This document shows, piece after piece, positions 36,082-45,871 of a stretch of 64,000 nt of DNA (position 1 is the first letter of the stretch; each line of letters opens with the position of its first letter). The notes beneath the pieces are model-generated. The model saw only the letters and a program-made list of their open reading frames with translations, searched no databases and was not told where the DNA came from. The stretch is from NCBI GenBank assembly GCA_022769565.1, contig JALEJQ010000031.1:1-64000 (forward strand), given 5' to 3'. A program made the translations under genes and the position numbers. This DNA comes from Oscillospiraceae bacterium (GTDB lineage: Bacteria; Bacillota; Clostridia; Oscillospirales; Ruminococcaceae).

Positions 36082-38211
36082 TTGACAATGGCTGAGCTGC
36101 TTAATATTACTACTCCCATAACGCCGAAAAACTACGAATTTTCAAACAAAAATCTTCAGCAGCCCCAGACCGACCAGGTCTTTAACCTTGGCGACACCAG
36201 CAGGGTGCAGAAGCCTTCGGAAAGAACGGAGGAATATGCCAATCAGGACACTAAGGACGGGGGTTCCCTAAGCGTTCAGGTATCTTCCGCAAAGGATCCT
36301 GCCGCCGCAATGGGTGTGCTGCGCTCTATCGTGGGGGAAAGCACTCTTTCGGCGCTCAGGAGCGAGGGAAATGCGGACATTCTTAATAAAGTTACAGAAT
36401 TTGCCAACGAGGTAATGCTTGCGCCGGGAAATCTTGCGGCGGATATGGTGTCCCAGGAAAAGGAATCCACGGTCTACAGCGACCCCATATGGTCTCAGAT
36501 GAAGGACATACTTGTTAACGGCGGTTCGGACGAAACGGGAGAAGCGGTGCTCCAGTTCACAAAGGCTGTTTCCGACGCTGCGGCAAGAGATGATATACTT
36601 ACCTCCGTTGCCTCCAACCTGCGCTACCTTGCAGACAAGGCTGCGCCCTCAAGAGCCTTTGCGGAACAGCTCCGTGCGGCGGCGGACGCTCTTACAAAGG
36701 AAAATTTCACCGATATGAAGGGCGAGATACTTTCCATGCTGAACGACCTTCGGGGCAGCCTGCTTATGAACGACAGCACGGAAAACCTTATTTCCCTTGC
36801 CATATACAATTTATCACGCTTCAACGGCAGCGTTTCCGCCCTGGGCGAGAGCTTCAATGCCGTTCTTGATATGACAAGCGACCAGAAGCAGGCGGACGCT
36901 CTTCGTCAGCTTTTTATGCAGTACATAGAAAATGCCGACCTGCCTACGGACATAAAGCTGGCTTCCCTTGACAGCATTGTGCAGGGTTCGGCTTCGCCCC
37001 TGAGCTCACTTTCGATAATGGCGGAAAAGCTGGGTGCTGCTATGAACAATTCCTCCGTTCCGGCAGGCTATTTGCAGGAACAGCTGGCAGGCATCGCTCC
37101 CGACGGCGGGCTTGAATCTCTGAGAAGCCTTTTCTCCCTTATGCTGCCGGGAAGCATGAGCGGCGCGCTCAACAACATACTTAAAAGCTACGATTCCACG
37201 GGCAACGTTGCTTCTCTTATAGACAGGCTTGGCATAATGATAAACTCTGTTGACGATATGGACAAGAAGACCATGCTTGCGGACAAGGCCAACGAGATAC
37301 TGGCAAACCTGCCCTTCCTTGAAAAGGACGTTTCCTTTGCTTCCGATTCAATACTTAATCAGCAGTCACTTGTTATGCTGTCGGAAAAGCTGGGACAAAA
37401 CCTTAACAGTGCTCTGAACAACGTTTCACCCCAGGCGCTTTCACAGATGCTTTCCGCTGCGGACACCTCGGGCGGCTCCGCTGCAATAAGAGCGGCGTTT
37501 GAAATGCTGCTGCCCCAGAACTCCACGGGTGAGCTTAACCTGCTGCTGAGAAGTTTTAACGCAACGGGAAATCTTAACAAGCTGATAGACAACCTCAGCA
37601 TTGTTCTCAACTCCGTGCAGGATATGGATAAGAAGATAATGCTTGCACAGACAATGAACGAGATACTGGGCAATCTTACAAAGGCGGAGGGAATAAACTA
37701 CAAGCCGCCTACGTCCATGGCGAATCTAATGGATTTTCTCTCAAAAAATATAAACGATCCGTCGCTTAAATCCCTTTCTTCAATGAGCAGGTCGGACATT
37801 ATGCAGGGGCTTCTTGCCGCACCGGGAGCGCTTACACCCCTGCTTCATTACCTTGTTCCCGTCAATGACGGCGGCTTCAAGGCCTTCGGCGAGCTGTGGG
37901 CAGACCCCGACGCAGAGGGCGGCGGAGCAAAGGACGCAAAGCACATTTTCCTCTGCTTTGAAATAGAGGATGTGGGATATTTTGAGCTTGAACTGAGAAG
38001 CCTTGACAAAAAGCTGAACGTGCAGCTTCTCTGCCCCTCGGGAACGGAGGGCGTTTTTGGCAAAATGAAGGAGTTTATACCGAAAATAGCCTCCCAGAAC
38101 GGCTATAACGCCGAGGACACAAAGATAGGAACGGTAGTAAAGCGCAGAGACCTTTCGCAGGTGTTCCCCAAAATACAGGATAAAAGGAGCGGTCTTAATG
38201 TCAAGATATAG
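36082..38211 (+). CDS. FliK-like (flagellar hook-length control-like) protein with internal repeats
   Basis: 709 aa, C-terminal ELELRSLDKKLNVQLLCPSGTEG; overlaps a FlhB-C-terminal-like gene. Confidence 0.55.
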   Translation: MTMAELLNITTPITPKNYEFSNKNLQQPQTDQVFNLGDTSRVQKPSERTEEYANQDTKDGGSLSVQVSSAKDPAAAMGVLRSIVGESTLSALRSEGNADILNKVTEFANEVMLAPGNLAADMVSQEKESTVYSDPIWSQMKDILVNGGSDETGEAVLQFTKAVSDAAARDDILTSVASNLRYLADKAAPSRAFAEQLRAAADALTKENFTDMKGEILSMLNDLRGSLLMNDSTENLISLAIYNLSRFNGSVSALGESFNAVLDMTSDQKQADALRQLFMQYIENADLPTDIKLASLDSIVQGSASPLSSLSIMAEKLGAAMNNSSVPAGYLQEQLAGIAPDGGLESLRSLFSLMLPGSMSGALNNILKSYDSTGNVASLIDRLGIMINSVDDMDKKTMLADKANEILANLPFLEKDVSFASDSILNQQSLVMLSEKLGQNLNSALNNVSPQALSQMLSAADTSGGSAAIRAAFEMLLPQNSTGELNLLLRSFNATGNLNKLIDNLSIVLNSVQDMDKKIMLAQTMNEILGNLTKAEGINYKPPTSMANLMDFLSKNINDPSLKSLSSMSRSDIMQGLLAAPGALTPLLHYLVPVNDGGFKAFGELWADPDAEGGGAKDAKHIFLCFEIEDVGYFELELRSLDKKLNVQLLCPSGTEGVFGKMKEFIPKIASQNGYNAEDTKIGTVVKRRDLSQVFPKIQDKRSGLNVKI

Positions 38212-38479
38212 AAAGCCTGTCACAAACGGCGCCGCAGTAGCGCTGAAATACAACCCCGAACAGGACTACACTCCCGTTGTGGTAGCTTCGGGTCACGGCA
38301 AGGTTGCGGAAAGAATAATAAACCTTGCGGAAGAAAACGGCGTACCTGTGTTCAGAGATGATTCCACGGCGGCAATGCTGACGATGCTTGAAGTGGGACA
38401 AGGCATACCGCCGGAGCTTTATCAGGTTGTGGCAGGTATATATGTGCAGGTAATGCAGCTGGCGAAAAAGAACCTTTAA
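38198..38479 (+). CDS. stand-alone FlhB C-terminal-domain-like protein
   Basis: AAVALKYNPEQDYTPVVVASGHGKVAERIINLAEENGVPVFRDDSTAAMLTMLEVGQGIPPELYQVVAGIYVQV. Confidence 0.88.
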   Translation: MSRYRKPVTNGAAVALKYNPEQDYTPVVVASGHGKVAERIINLAEENGVPVFRDDSTAAMLTMLEVGQGIPPELYQVVAGIYVQVMQLAKKNL

Positions 38480-38570
38480 AGGAATTTGGAATGTGGAGAG
38501 TGGAATGTGGAATTATGGTATAGCCTGCGGCTATGTTATTTTTACAAATTTTTGTACTATAATAAAGAGA

Positions 38571-38617
38571 TCGCCGATGAAACAGCTTGAATAAAACTGT
38601 TTCATCGGCGATTTTTC
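38571..38617. terminator. bidirectional terminator
   Basis: TCGCCGATGAAACAG-N11-CTGTTTCATCGGCGA perfect 15 bp stem + TTTTT. Confidence 0.92.
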
Positions 38618-38621
38618 ATTT

Positions 38622-39050
38622 TTATCTGACATAATAAGGATTAGGCTTAAGCAGGATTATAATGCAATCAATTATCCAGCCTATGCCGCATAATCCGAAT
38701 GTAAAAAGATACAACAGTCCGCTGCCGATCTTGCCCTCATAGAATTTGTGCACTCCAAAGAAACCAAGGAACAGACAGAGGGCAAAAGCCACCCATTTAT
38801 TGATCGGCTTCCCCATATACCCGGCCCCCACAGCGGCAACATTGGAGTTAACATTGGTATTTTCGTTGTTGATAACGATCTGCGGCTGGGCTGCCTGCTG
38901 CTGTGCAAGCTCCTCGACCTGTCTGCCGCAATGAACACATAAAACTGCGTCCTTGGGAATTTTGCTTCCGCAATGCTTGCAGAATTTCATATTGTCCATG
39001 GGAACGCTTTCGGCAACATTCCCGGTATTTGGTGTAGAATTTTCGTACAT
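38622..39050 (-). CDS. TM2 domain protein with N-terminal zinc ribbon
   Basis: FCKHCGSKIPKDAVLCVHCGRQV; ALCLFLGFFGVHKFYEGKIGSGLLYLFTFGLCGIGWIIDCI. Confidence 0.92.
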   Translation of the reverse strand: MYENSTPNTGNVAESVPMDNMKFCKHCGSKIPKDAVLCVHCGRQVEELAQQQAAQPQIVINNENTNVNSNVAAVGAGYMGKPINKWVAFALCLFLGFFGVHKFYEGKIGSGLLYLFTFGLCGIGWIIDCIIILLKPNPYYVR

Positions 39051-39174
39051 AATCCCATCTCCCGTGTATTTTTTGTTCATTATAGCACGTTTTGTTCTAA
39101 AAGTCAATAGAATAATTCATTCTAAGATAAAATTGTTGCATAAATGCACATATTATTAATGAGGGTGAATTATT

Positions 39175-39387
39175 ATGTATGAACGGATAAGAAATTTACG
39201 GGAAGATATGGACCTTACGCAAATGCAGGTGGCAGAGGTGCTTCATTGCAGCCAGCGGACTTACAGCTATTACGAATCGGGAGGACACGACATTCCTACG
39301 GGTACACTTGTGATGCTTGCGGATCTTTATAATGTTTCAATAGATTATCTTCTGGGAAGAACTGACAAAAAAGAGGTCAACAGGTAG
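39175..39387 (+). CDS. XRE-family HTH regulator
   Basis: IRNLREDMDLTQMQVAEVLHCSQRTYSYYESG. Confidence 0.92.
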   Translation: MYERIRNLREDMDLTQMQVAEVLHCSQRTYSYYESGGHDIPTGTLVMLADLYNVSIDYLLGRTDKKEVNR

Positions 39388-39474
39388 CGCTTTTGGGGTC
39401 GCAAAGAACAGTGTTCTTGTAAAATTTATTTTCCCTAAAGTATTAAATATCGTAAAACTACTCGCAGTAAACTT

Positions 39475-39525
39475 AAAATCAAGCCTTAAATGTTTAAAAT
39501 CAACATTGAAAGGCTTGATTTTTTG
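39475..39525. terminator. terminator
   Basis: AAAATCAAGCCTT..AAGGCTTGATTTT + TTTT. Confidence 0.85.
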
Positions 39526-39664
39526 CTTTGTTTTGTGAAAATATACAAAATTGAATTTTAAACGCAACAAAAAGCCGTTTTTTTGACACTATTTATATGA
39601 CAGGTCTTTTAAGGGAGAAGATTTTGTGGTATAATGTTATTATTAATCAGTCGCCCTTGGGCGG

Positions 39665-40219
39665 ATGAGAGGTGATAACTGCTTGAAAAACACGGACTTT
39701 GACAAGTGTGTGAAAAAAGCGAGGGAAGGCGATGCGGACGCATTCGCAGAGCTGTATTCCCTTGTATATAAAGATTTGTACCGCATTGCTCTTATAAACC
39801 TTAATAATAATCAGCACGATGCTTCCGATGTGGTTAGCGACACTGTCCTGGAAGCGTATTCTTCCATAAAAAAGCTCAGAGATGAAGCAGCATTCAAAGC
39901 CTGGATAATAAAGATCCTTACTGCAAAGATAAAAAATAAGCAGAAGGAATATATAGAAAGAAATAATTTCAGGCAGGATCTGGATGAACTCGACAGTGTA
40001 GAACAAGAGAAGTCCGAGGAGATAGATTATAACGGATTGGAAATAATGGAAGAGTTCGCAAAGCTGGGAGAGGAAGACAGACTTGTTTTATCGTTAAGCG
40101 TTGTTTCCGGCTACAAAAGCGAAGAGATCGCAGGAATGCTCGGTATGTCTGCAAATACCGTCCGTTCTAAAGCGGCAAGAGCAAAGATAAAGCTGAAACA
40201 GATGCTTACGGAGCGCTGA
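39665..40219 (+). CDS. ECF-type RNA polymerase sigma factor (actual start may be TTG 39683)
   Basis: sigma-2 (DAFAELYSLVYKDLYRIALINLNNNQHDASDVVSDTVLEAY) and sigma-4 (VSGYKSEEIAGMLGMSANTVRSKAARAKIKL). Confidence 0.9.
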   Translation: MRGDNCLKNTDFDKCVKKAREGDADAFAELYSLVYKDLYRIALINLNNNQHDASDVVSDTVLEAYSSIKKLRDEAAFKAWIIKILTAKIKNKQKEYIERNNFRQDLDELDSVEQEKSEEIDYNGLEIMEEFAKLGEEDRLVLSLSVVSGYKSEEIAGMLGMSANTVRSKAARAKIKLKQMLTER

Positions 40220-40238
40220 TGGAAAGGAGGTTGGAATT

Positions 40239-42293
40239 ATGACATTCGATGAAAAACTTAATGAGCTTATAAGCGAGGTCGAGGTTCCCGATGAACTCTC
40301 GCCTCAGAATATTGCGTTAATGCTCAAAGCTAAAAACGCTCAGTCCAAAATGGAAGCGGAACACAGAAATATAAAAGCCGCTCCTTCAATCGCTGCACAA
40401 CGACGTATCATTATTACAAGGACTGCTGCCGCCGTTGCTGCCTGCGCAGTTTTTGCTACGGCCGCTATCGCATTCGGCAGGAATAACGACGACGTGGGAC
40501 AGATAGAGGATCAGATAGATTATAATGCGGTCTCTCCCGAATCCTACGATGATCTTTACAACATTTATACGGGTATCTATCTCGGCGGAACTGCTCCCGA
40601 AGAAGAGGAACAGACAGGCACGGAAACTGCTCCTGCCGGCGACGAAGACCCCGTTATTTCCGACGCAGAAGCTGCGCCGAGAGAAATGCTTTCCGAGCTT
40701 TCCGCATACGATTTTTCCGGTGCTGCAGACAGCAGAGTCTCCGAAGCGGATATTGTTAAATCCGACGGAACGAACCTCTACTGTATCGCAGAAGGAAAAC
40801 TTTACATTGTTTCTCTTGAAACTATGGAGGTCGTGGCAGAAGTCGAAAACGACCTTAATCCTCCCGTTGAGCTTTATATCGAGGGAGATACGCTCATTCT
40901 TGTATCGAAGGAAAACGAGGAAGTCCTTGTAACAGACAGCTCCGAAGCTGCCAAGGATGCCCTCGGTCCGCAGTCAGACTCTTCTCAGACGGCGCCCGAT
41001 GTTCCAGCAGAGGCAGCCGGCACTCACTCAAATGCGGACAGCAGCTCATATTCCGGCTCCGAAGCGGGAAAGGTAAACCGCACCAACGTTGTTGTTGATT
41101 TTTATAACATCAGCGACAAGACAAACCCTGTGCGCACCGCTTCCTACAAGCAGAACGGCAGATATACGTCTTCAAAGATAGTCGGAGGAGTGCTTTACAC
41201 CGTAACGGGTTATTCCGATTACAGGACGGCACCCCTCGACAAGGAAGCCGACCTCGACAGCTATGTTCCCGCATACTTTATCAACGGAAACAAGCATTAT
41301 GTTGCGGCGGAGGACATTACAGTTCCTTCCAACGCCAACAGCACGGACTACACGGTAGTTTCAGCCATAGATCTCGGTTCGCTTTCCGAACTTAACGCCA
41401 CCGTCAAGGCTGTTCTCGGCAGCAGCAGAAATGTTTACTGCTCCGCAGATACACTTTATATAGTAGGCGTGGGCAAGAGCAAGGATAATTCCGACTACAG
41501 CATCGTTACCAGCTTTGACCTTTCCGATGAAAGCGGCATAAGCTACAAAGCCAGCGGTTCAATTGCCGGCAAGGTGATAGGACGCTGCAGCATGAACGAG
41601 TATAACGGACTTTTCCGCATTGCTTCGGAGATAACCGATGAAAACGGTACGACTTCCGTTTCGCTTTACGTCCTTGATGAAACTCTTACGGCGGTAAACA
41701 GCGCCGGACAGCTTCTTTCGGGCGAAAAGGTATCCGCTGTGCGCTTTGAGGAAAATTATGCAAGCCTTTACACAGACAGCAGCGAGCCTGCGCTTGTGAT
41801 AGATCTTGCAAGTGATCCTCCGGTACAGGCACAGTCACTTGCAGGCGCTTCCGCTTACCTTTACAGCTACTCAGAAGACAAACTTCTGGGTCTTGGCGTT
41901 AAGGAGGACGGCTCCGCTCTTACTCTGACCATGTACAGCGCAGAAAACGGTCTTATGTACCATACGGTCAGCTTTGCCGAGGGTCTTGACAATATAAACT
42001 CAAAGGCTCTTAAAGACAGGCGTGCGATACTTATTGACTCTGAGAACGGCATTATAGGTGTTCCCGTTTACAGCCACACGGAATTCGGCACAAAGAATCA
42101 GTATTGTGTTTTTGAATATGACGAAGAAAACGGCTTTATCTCAAAGGGCACCATTGAATACAACGATCTTGACGACGAAAAGGTTTTTGAAAGAGCTGCT
42201 GCAGAAAACGGTATGCTTTACATTTCAGGCGGTTCAAGAGTTGTATCGGTTCAGCTCAGTGATTTAAAGGTCGTAAATGTAATTGAATTCTGA
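40239..42293 (+). CDS. membrane-anchored beta-propeller domain protein (possible anti-sigma/sensor)
   Basis: cytoplasmic N-term, TM (IIITRTAAAVAACAVFATAAIAFG), long beta-rich domain (SEADIVKSDGTNLYCIAEGKLYIVS). Confidence 0.8.
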   Translation: MTFDEKLNELISEVEVPDELSPQNIALMLKAKNAQSKMEAEHRNIKAAPSIAAQRRIIITRTAAAVAACAVFATAAIAFGRNNDDVGQIEDQIDYNAVSPESYDDLYNIYTGIYLGGTAPEEEEQTGTETAPAGDEDPVISDAEAAPREMLSELSAYDFSGAADSRVSEADIVKSDGTNLYCIAEGKLYIVSLETMEVVAEVENDLNPPVELYIEGDTLILVSKENEEVLVTDSSEAAKDALGPQSDSSQTAPDVPAEAAGTHSNADSSSYSGSEAGKVNRTNVVVDFYNISDKTNPVRTASYKQNGRYTSSKIVGGVLYTVTGYSDYRTAPLDKEADLDSYVPAYFINGNKHYVAAEDITVPSNANSTDYTVVSAIDLGSLSELNATVKAVLGSSRNVYCSADTLYIVGVGKSKDNSDYSIVTSFDLSDESGISYKASGSIAGKVIGRCSMNEYNGLFRIASEITDENGTTSVSLYVLDETLTAVNSAGQLLSGEKVSAVRFEENYASLYTDSSEPALVIDLASDPPVQAQSLAGASAYLYSYSEDKLLGLGVKEDGSALTLTMYSAENGLMYHTVSFAEGLDNINSKALKDRRAILIDSENGIIGVPVYSHTEFGTKNQYCVFEYDEENGFISKGTIEYNDLDDEKVFERAAAENGMLYISGGSRVVSVQLSDLKVVNVIEF

Positions 42294-42314
42294 CATCTCT
42301 ATAAATACAAAATA

Positions 42315-42352
42315 TCCGCTGTTCCTCAGCTATTGGAACAGCGGACTTTTTT
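42315..42352 (+). terminator. terminator
   Basis: TCCGCTGTTCC..GGAACAGCGGA + TTTTTT. Confidence 0.88.
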
Positions 42353-42355
42353 GGT

Positions 42356-42595
42356 TCAAGATACTTCTACAAGCACTTTTGAGCTGTCCTCTTCCCGAAG
42401 TGCGATGACCGCCCCTCTTATAAGATACGCCACGGGATCACCCGAGGGACTTCTTTGCAGGCAAAGCACCTTTGTACCCTCTATAAGCCCTATATCCTGA
42501 AGTCTGCGGCGCATACTTCCTTCGTTGTCAAGCCTTATTACTCTTGCGCTCATTCCCTCTTTCAAGGAATGAAGGTTATTCTGCTGTATGTTCAT
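42356..42595 (-). CDS. feoA: FeoA-family protein
   Basis: LKEGMSARVIRLDNEGSMRRRLQDIGLIEGTKVLCLQRSPSGDPVAYLIRGAVIALR; start reassigned to 42595. Confidence 0.9.
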   Translation of the reverse strand: MNIQQNNLHSLKEGMSARVIRLDNEGSMRRRLQDIGLIEGTKVLCLQRSPSGDPVAYLIRGAVIALREEDSSKVLVEVS

Positions 42596-42681
42596 ATCAA
42601 TATATCTCCGTAAGTATAAATAGTAGGATAATTCCGCCGCAAGCGGTATTGTCCGATATATTATATTCATAAAAAAATTTT

Positions 42682-45081
42682 ATGGTGACAACGGGCAGAA
42701 GTTGTGATATACTTATTATTGAAATGAATTTTTGTCGGGAGATGAAAAAATTGGGCAGCCTTACAGAAAATAATCATATAAATAAAAAATATTGTCTTTT
42801 TTCTTTTGCGGCAGGAATTGCAATTTTTCTTCTTGCGGCTTTGCCCTATGCTGCCGGAAACGGATGGATATTTTATTTCTATGGCGATTTTGACGCTCAG
42901 CAGACCCCGTTTCTGCTTTATCTGCATCAATATCTTGCGGATCTGACTATCCCTCAATATGATTTCAAGGCAGGTCTGGGTCTGGATTTCCTTGACGCTT
43001 ACACGTTTTACAACCTTTTCAGCCCATTTACGCTTATTACTGCGCTTATTCCGCAGAAAGCGCTGCTTTACGCAGTTCCGTTCCTTATTTGCCTTAAATT
43101 GGGTATGTGCTGCCTTAACGGGTATCTTTATGCCTCGAAATTCTGTAAAGACCCCTGCTATGCGGTAATTGCGGCAATGCTTTATACATTTTCCGGCTAT
43201 CAGATGACAAATTTTGTTTTTCACTATATGGACGGACTTGCTTTCTTTCCGCTTCTGCTTTATGCCCTTGAAGCTGCTGTCACGGAAAAGCGCCGAGGGT
43301 TATTCGGAGCAGCTATCGCTTTATGTGCGCTGACAAATTACTATTTGTTTGTTACCGAGGTTATTTTTATCATAATTTATTTTTTGGTAAGGCTTACCGA
43401 TAAGAATTTCAGGATAGGAATAAGGGATTTTCTCTGCCTTGGGTTGGAATCGGTGCTTGGTGCTGCGGCTGCCGGCATAGTTCTTGTTCCTGCGATAGTT
43501 TGTATTCTCGGAAGTCCCCGTTTCGGTGATACCTATTCTTTGAACAACATTATACAGGCGCTTGTTTATGAGACCCCGTGGCGATATGCAAGAATAATAC
43601 AAGCCATTTTTACCGTTCCCGACACCCAGGGATACACCAATGTTTTCCCCGATTTCAGAGGGGAATATCCGTTTGGTTCACGGTGGTCGTCAATGTCAAT
43701 GTACCTGCCTGTGTTCGGAATGTCCGGCGTAATAGCTTTTATGTGCGCAAATAAAAAAAGCTGGCAGACAAGACTTGCGGCCATATGCGTAGTTATTGCG
43801 CTTGTTCCTGCGCTTAACAGCATATTTTCTCTCGGACGGACTACATATTATGCAAGATGGATGTTTGCACCTGTTCTCATAATGTCGGTCATGACCGCCT
43901 GCGCTATCGAGAACGGAGCAAAGACGTTTAAAGTCGGAATAGCCGTTAACGGAGCGGCCGCTCTTGCTATATCTGTTTTTACTCTTATATTTCCAATGGA
44001 AAAGCTGTCCATGTGGGAAACAGGAGCTTATTACAGCGACAGCCAGAAGTGGATAAACATAGGTATGACGGCGGTGGGACTTATTCTTACTGCACTGATA
44101 ATTTTTGTGATAAAACGGGACGAAACTTATTCAAAAAAGACTGCGGTCATAACTCTTGCTGCTGCGTTTGTGCTTATGGAAAGCACTATGCTTTACGGAA
44201 TGGGAGAAAACAGAATGCCTGAACTTACAATAGATTCTCGTATGTCCTACCCCAAATTTGAGGAGACCGCTTACGGAAAAAGGATAACCGCTGTCAGTCA
44301 GTTTGATAATCTGAATATTCTCTGGGGACAGAATTCACTTTATTTCTTCAACAGCACGGTCAATCCCTATATAAATGAATACTGTCAGGCTTTAGGTTTC
44401 GGATATGATGATATATACAATGACTATACATCGGAGTGTCTTTGCTCGGTAAAAGAGCTTGTGTCAGACGTTAATTCTCTTATTAATTTTTCGGACAAGC
44501 ACACTTTTAAGGAACAGCAGGGCATATATTACATTTATGAAAATCCCGATTTTATCCCTATGGGTTTTTGTTATGACTACTGCATTTCAAGAGAAAAATT
44601 CGATTCCCTTGACGAAGATACAAGGAAAGGCATCATGCTTAAAGCCATGGTCGTGGACGATACAAGTGCAGTTTCGGACTATCTTGAAGAAATACCCGAG
44701 GAGGAGATATATGCGCTTAACGATGAGGAGTTTTCTGCAGAATGTGCAAAGCGCAGAGAGAAATATGCCGAGAAATTCACTTCCGACGGCAGCGGATTTA
44801 CTGCGGAGATAACTCTTGACGAACCCGAGCCGGTATTTTTCAGCACGGCTTACAGCAATAACTTTACTGCATATGTAGACGGCGAAAAGACAGACTTTTA
44901 TCGTGCAAACATCGGCTTTATGGCAGTTACCGTTCCGTCGGGGAACCATACGGTCAGATTTGAATATCATTCAAAGGCAAGGGACATTGGTGCGGCTGCC
45001 TCGATGATCGGAACAGCAGGTTTGGCAGCGTATATTGTCTGTGTAATTATTTATAAAAGAAAAAATAAAACGGAGGTTTAA
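42682..45081 (+). CDS. YfhO-family membrane protein
   Basis: 799 aa polytopic, FYGDFDAQQTPFLLYLHQYL and C-term YSNNFTAYVDGEKTDFYRANIGFMAVTVPSGNHTVRFEY. Confidence 0.88.
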   Translation: MVTTGRSCDILIIEMNFCREMKKLGSLTENNHINKKYCLFSFAAGIAIFLLAALPYAAGNGWIFYFYGDFDAQQTPFLLYLHQYLADLTIPQYDFKAGLGLDFLDAYTFYNLFSPFTLITALIPQKALLYAVPFLICLKLGMCCLNGYLYASKFCKDPCYAVIAAMLYTFSGYQMTNFVFHYMDGLAFFPLLLYALEAAVTEKRRGLFGAAIALCALTNYYLFVTEVIFIIIYFLVRLTDKNFRIGIRDFLCLGLESVLGAAAAGIVLVPAIVCILGSPRFGDTYSLNNIIQALVYETPWRYARIIQAIFTVPDTQGYTNVFPDFRGEYPFGSRWSSMSMYLPVFGMSGVIAFMCANKKSWQTRLAAICVVIALVPALNSIFSLGRTTYYARWMFAPVLIMSVMTACAIENGAKTFKVGIAVNGAAALAISVFTLIFPMEKLSMWETGAYYSDSQKWINIGMTAVGLILTALIIFVIKRDETYSKKTAVITLAAAFVLMESTMLYGMGENRMPELTIDSRMSYPKFEETAYGKRITAVSQFDNLNILWGQNSLYFFNSTVNPYINEYCQALGFGYDDIYNDYTSECLCSVKELVSDVNSLINFSDKHTFKEQQGIYYIYENPDFIPMGFCYDYCISREKFDSLDEDTRKGIMLKAMVVDDTSAVSDYLEEIPEEEIYALNDEEFSAECAKRREKYAEKFTSDGSGFTAEITLDEPEPVFFSTAYSNNFTAYVDGEKTDFYRANIGFMAVTVPSGNHTVRFEYHSKARDIGAAASMIGTAGLAAYIVCVIIYKRKNKTEV

Positions 45082-45083
45082 AC

Positions 45084-45860
45084 GTGGCAAGAATTTACCC
45101 CCTATTTTCATCAAGCAAGGGAAACTGTACATATATCGGCACAAAGGAACAGGGCATTCTCATTGACGACGGCGTTTCCTATTCCCGTTTATGCAAGGCG
45201 CTTGAACTGAACGGACTTTCTCCCGAGTGTATCAAGGCAGTGTTCATTACACACGAACATTCCGACCACACAAAGGGTCTTGCAATGCTTACAAAAAAGC
45301 AGCCTGTAACGGTCTACGCTCAGGCTTACACTCTTGAGGTGCTTCTGGACAGCGGCTGCATAAAAGGTGATTACGAGGAACTGAAGGACAACACGGATAT
45401 TTACGGTATGAACATCCGCTGTTTTCCCACAGACCACGATACAAGAGAATCCTGCGGCTACCGCATAACCTTTGAGGACGGCAAAAGCTGCGCCGTATGC
45501 ACCGACCTTGGTCACGTTACCGATATTGTTGAAGAAAGTCTCCTTGGAACGGACGCTGTTCTCCTTGAAGCAAACTATGACGTTGAAATGCTGCGGAACG
45601 GACCTTACGCATATTACCTCAAGACCCGTATTTTCTCAAACAGCGGTCACCTTTCCAACGACGACTGCGGAAAATTTGCCGCAAAACTTATAGAAAACGG
45701 CACAACAAGGCTTATCCTCGGTCATTTGTCACAGGAGAACAACACCCCCTCCGTTGCAGAGGAAACGGTGCTGAAATATCTTGACGGCTACGTCCGCAAC
45801 GCCGATTATATGCTGTCCGTTGCGCCGGTGGAAACAAGCGGCGGATTTGTGGCGTTCTGA
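45084..45860 (+). CDS. MBL-fold metallohydrolase (WalJ/YycJ-like)
   Basis: SSSKGNCTYIG; FITHEHSDHTKGL; LEANYDVEML; followed by rlmH. Confidence 0.9.
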   Translation: MARIYPLFSSSKGNCTYIGTKEQGILIDDGVSYSRLCKALELNGLSPECIKAVFITHEHSDHTKGLAMLTKKQPVTVYAQAYTLEVLLDSGCIKGDYEELKDNTDIYGMNIRCFPTDHDTRESCGYRITFEDGKSCAVCTDLGHVTDIVEESLLGTDAVLLEANYDVEMLRNGPYAYYLKTRIFSNSGHLSNDDCGKFAAKLIENGTTRLILGHLSQENNTPSVAEETVLKYLDGYVRNADYMLSVAPVETSGGFVAF

Positions 45861-45871
45861 AAGGAGCAAAT

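Noticed and set aside
38482-38516. GGAATGTGGAGAGTGGAATGTGGAATT short direct repeats
   Set aside because: Only about two degenerate units; too short to support a distinct element.
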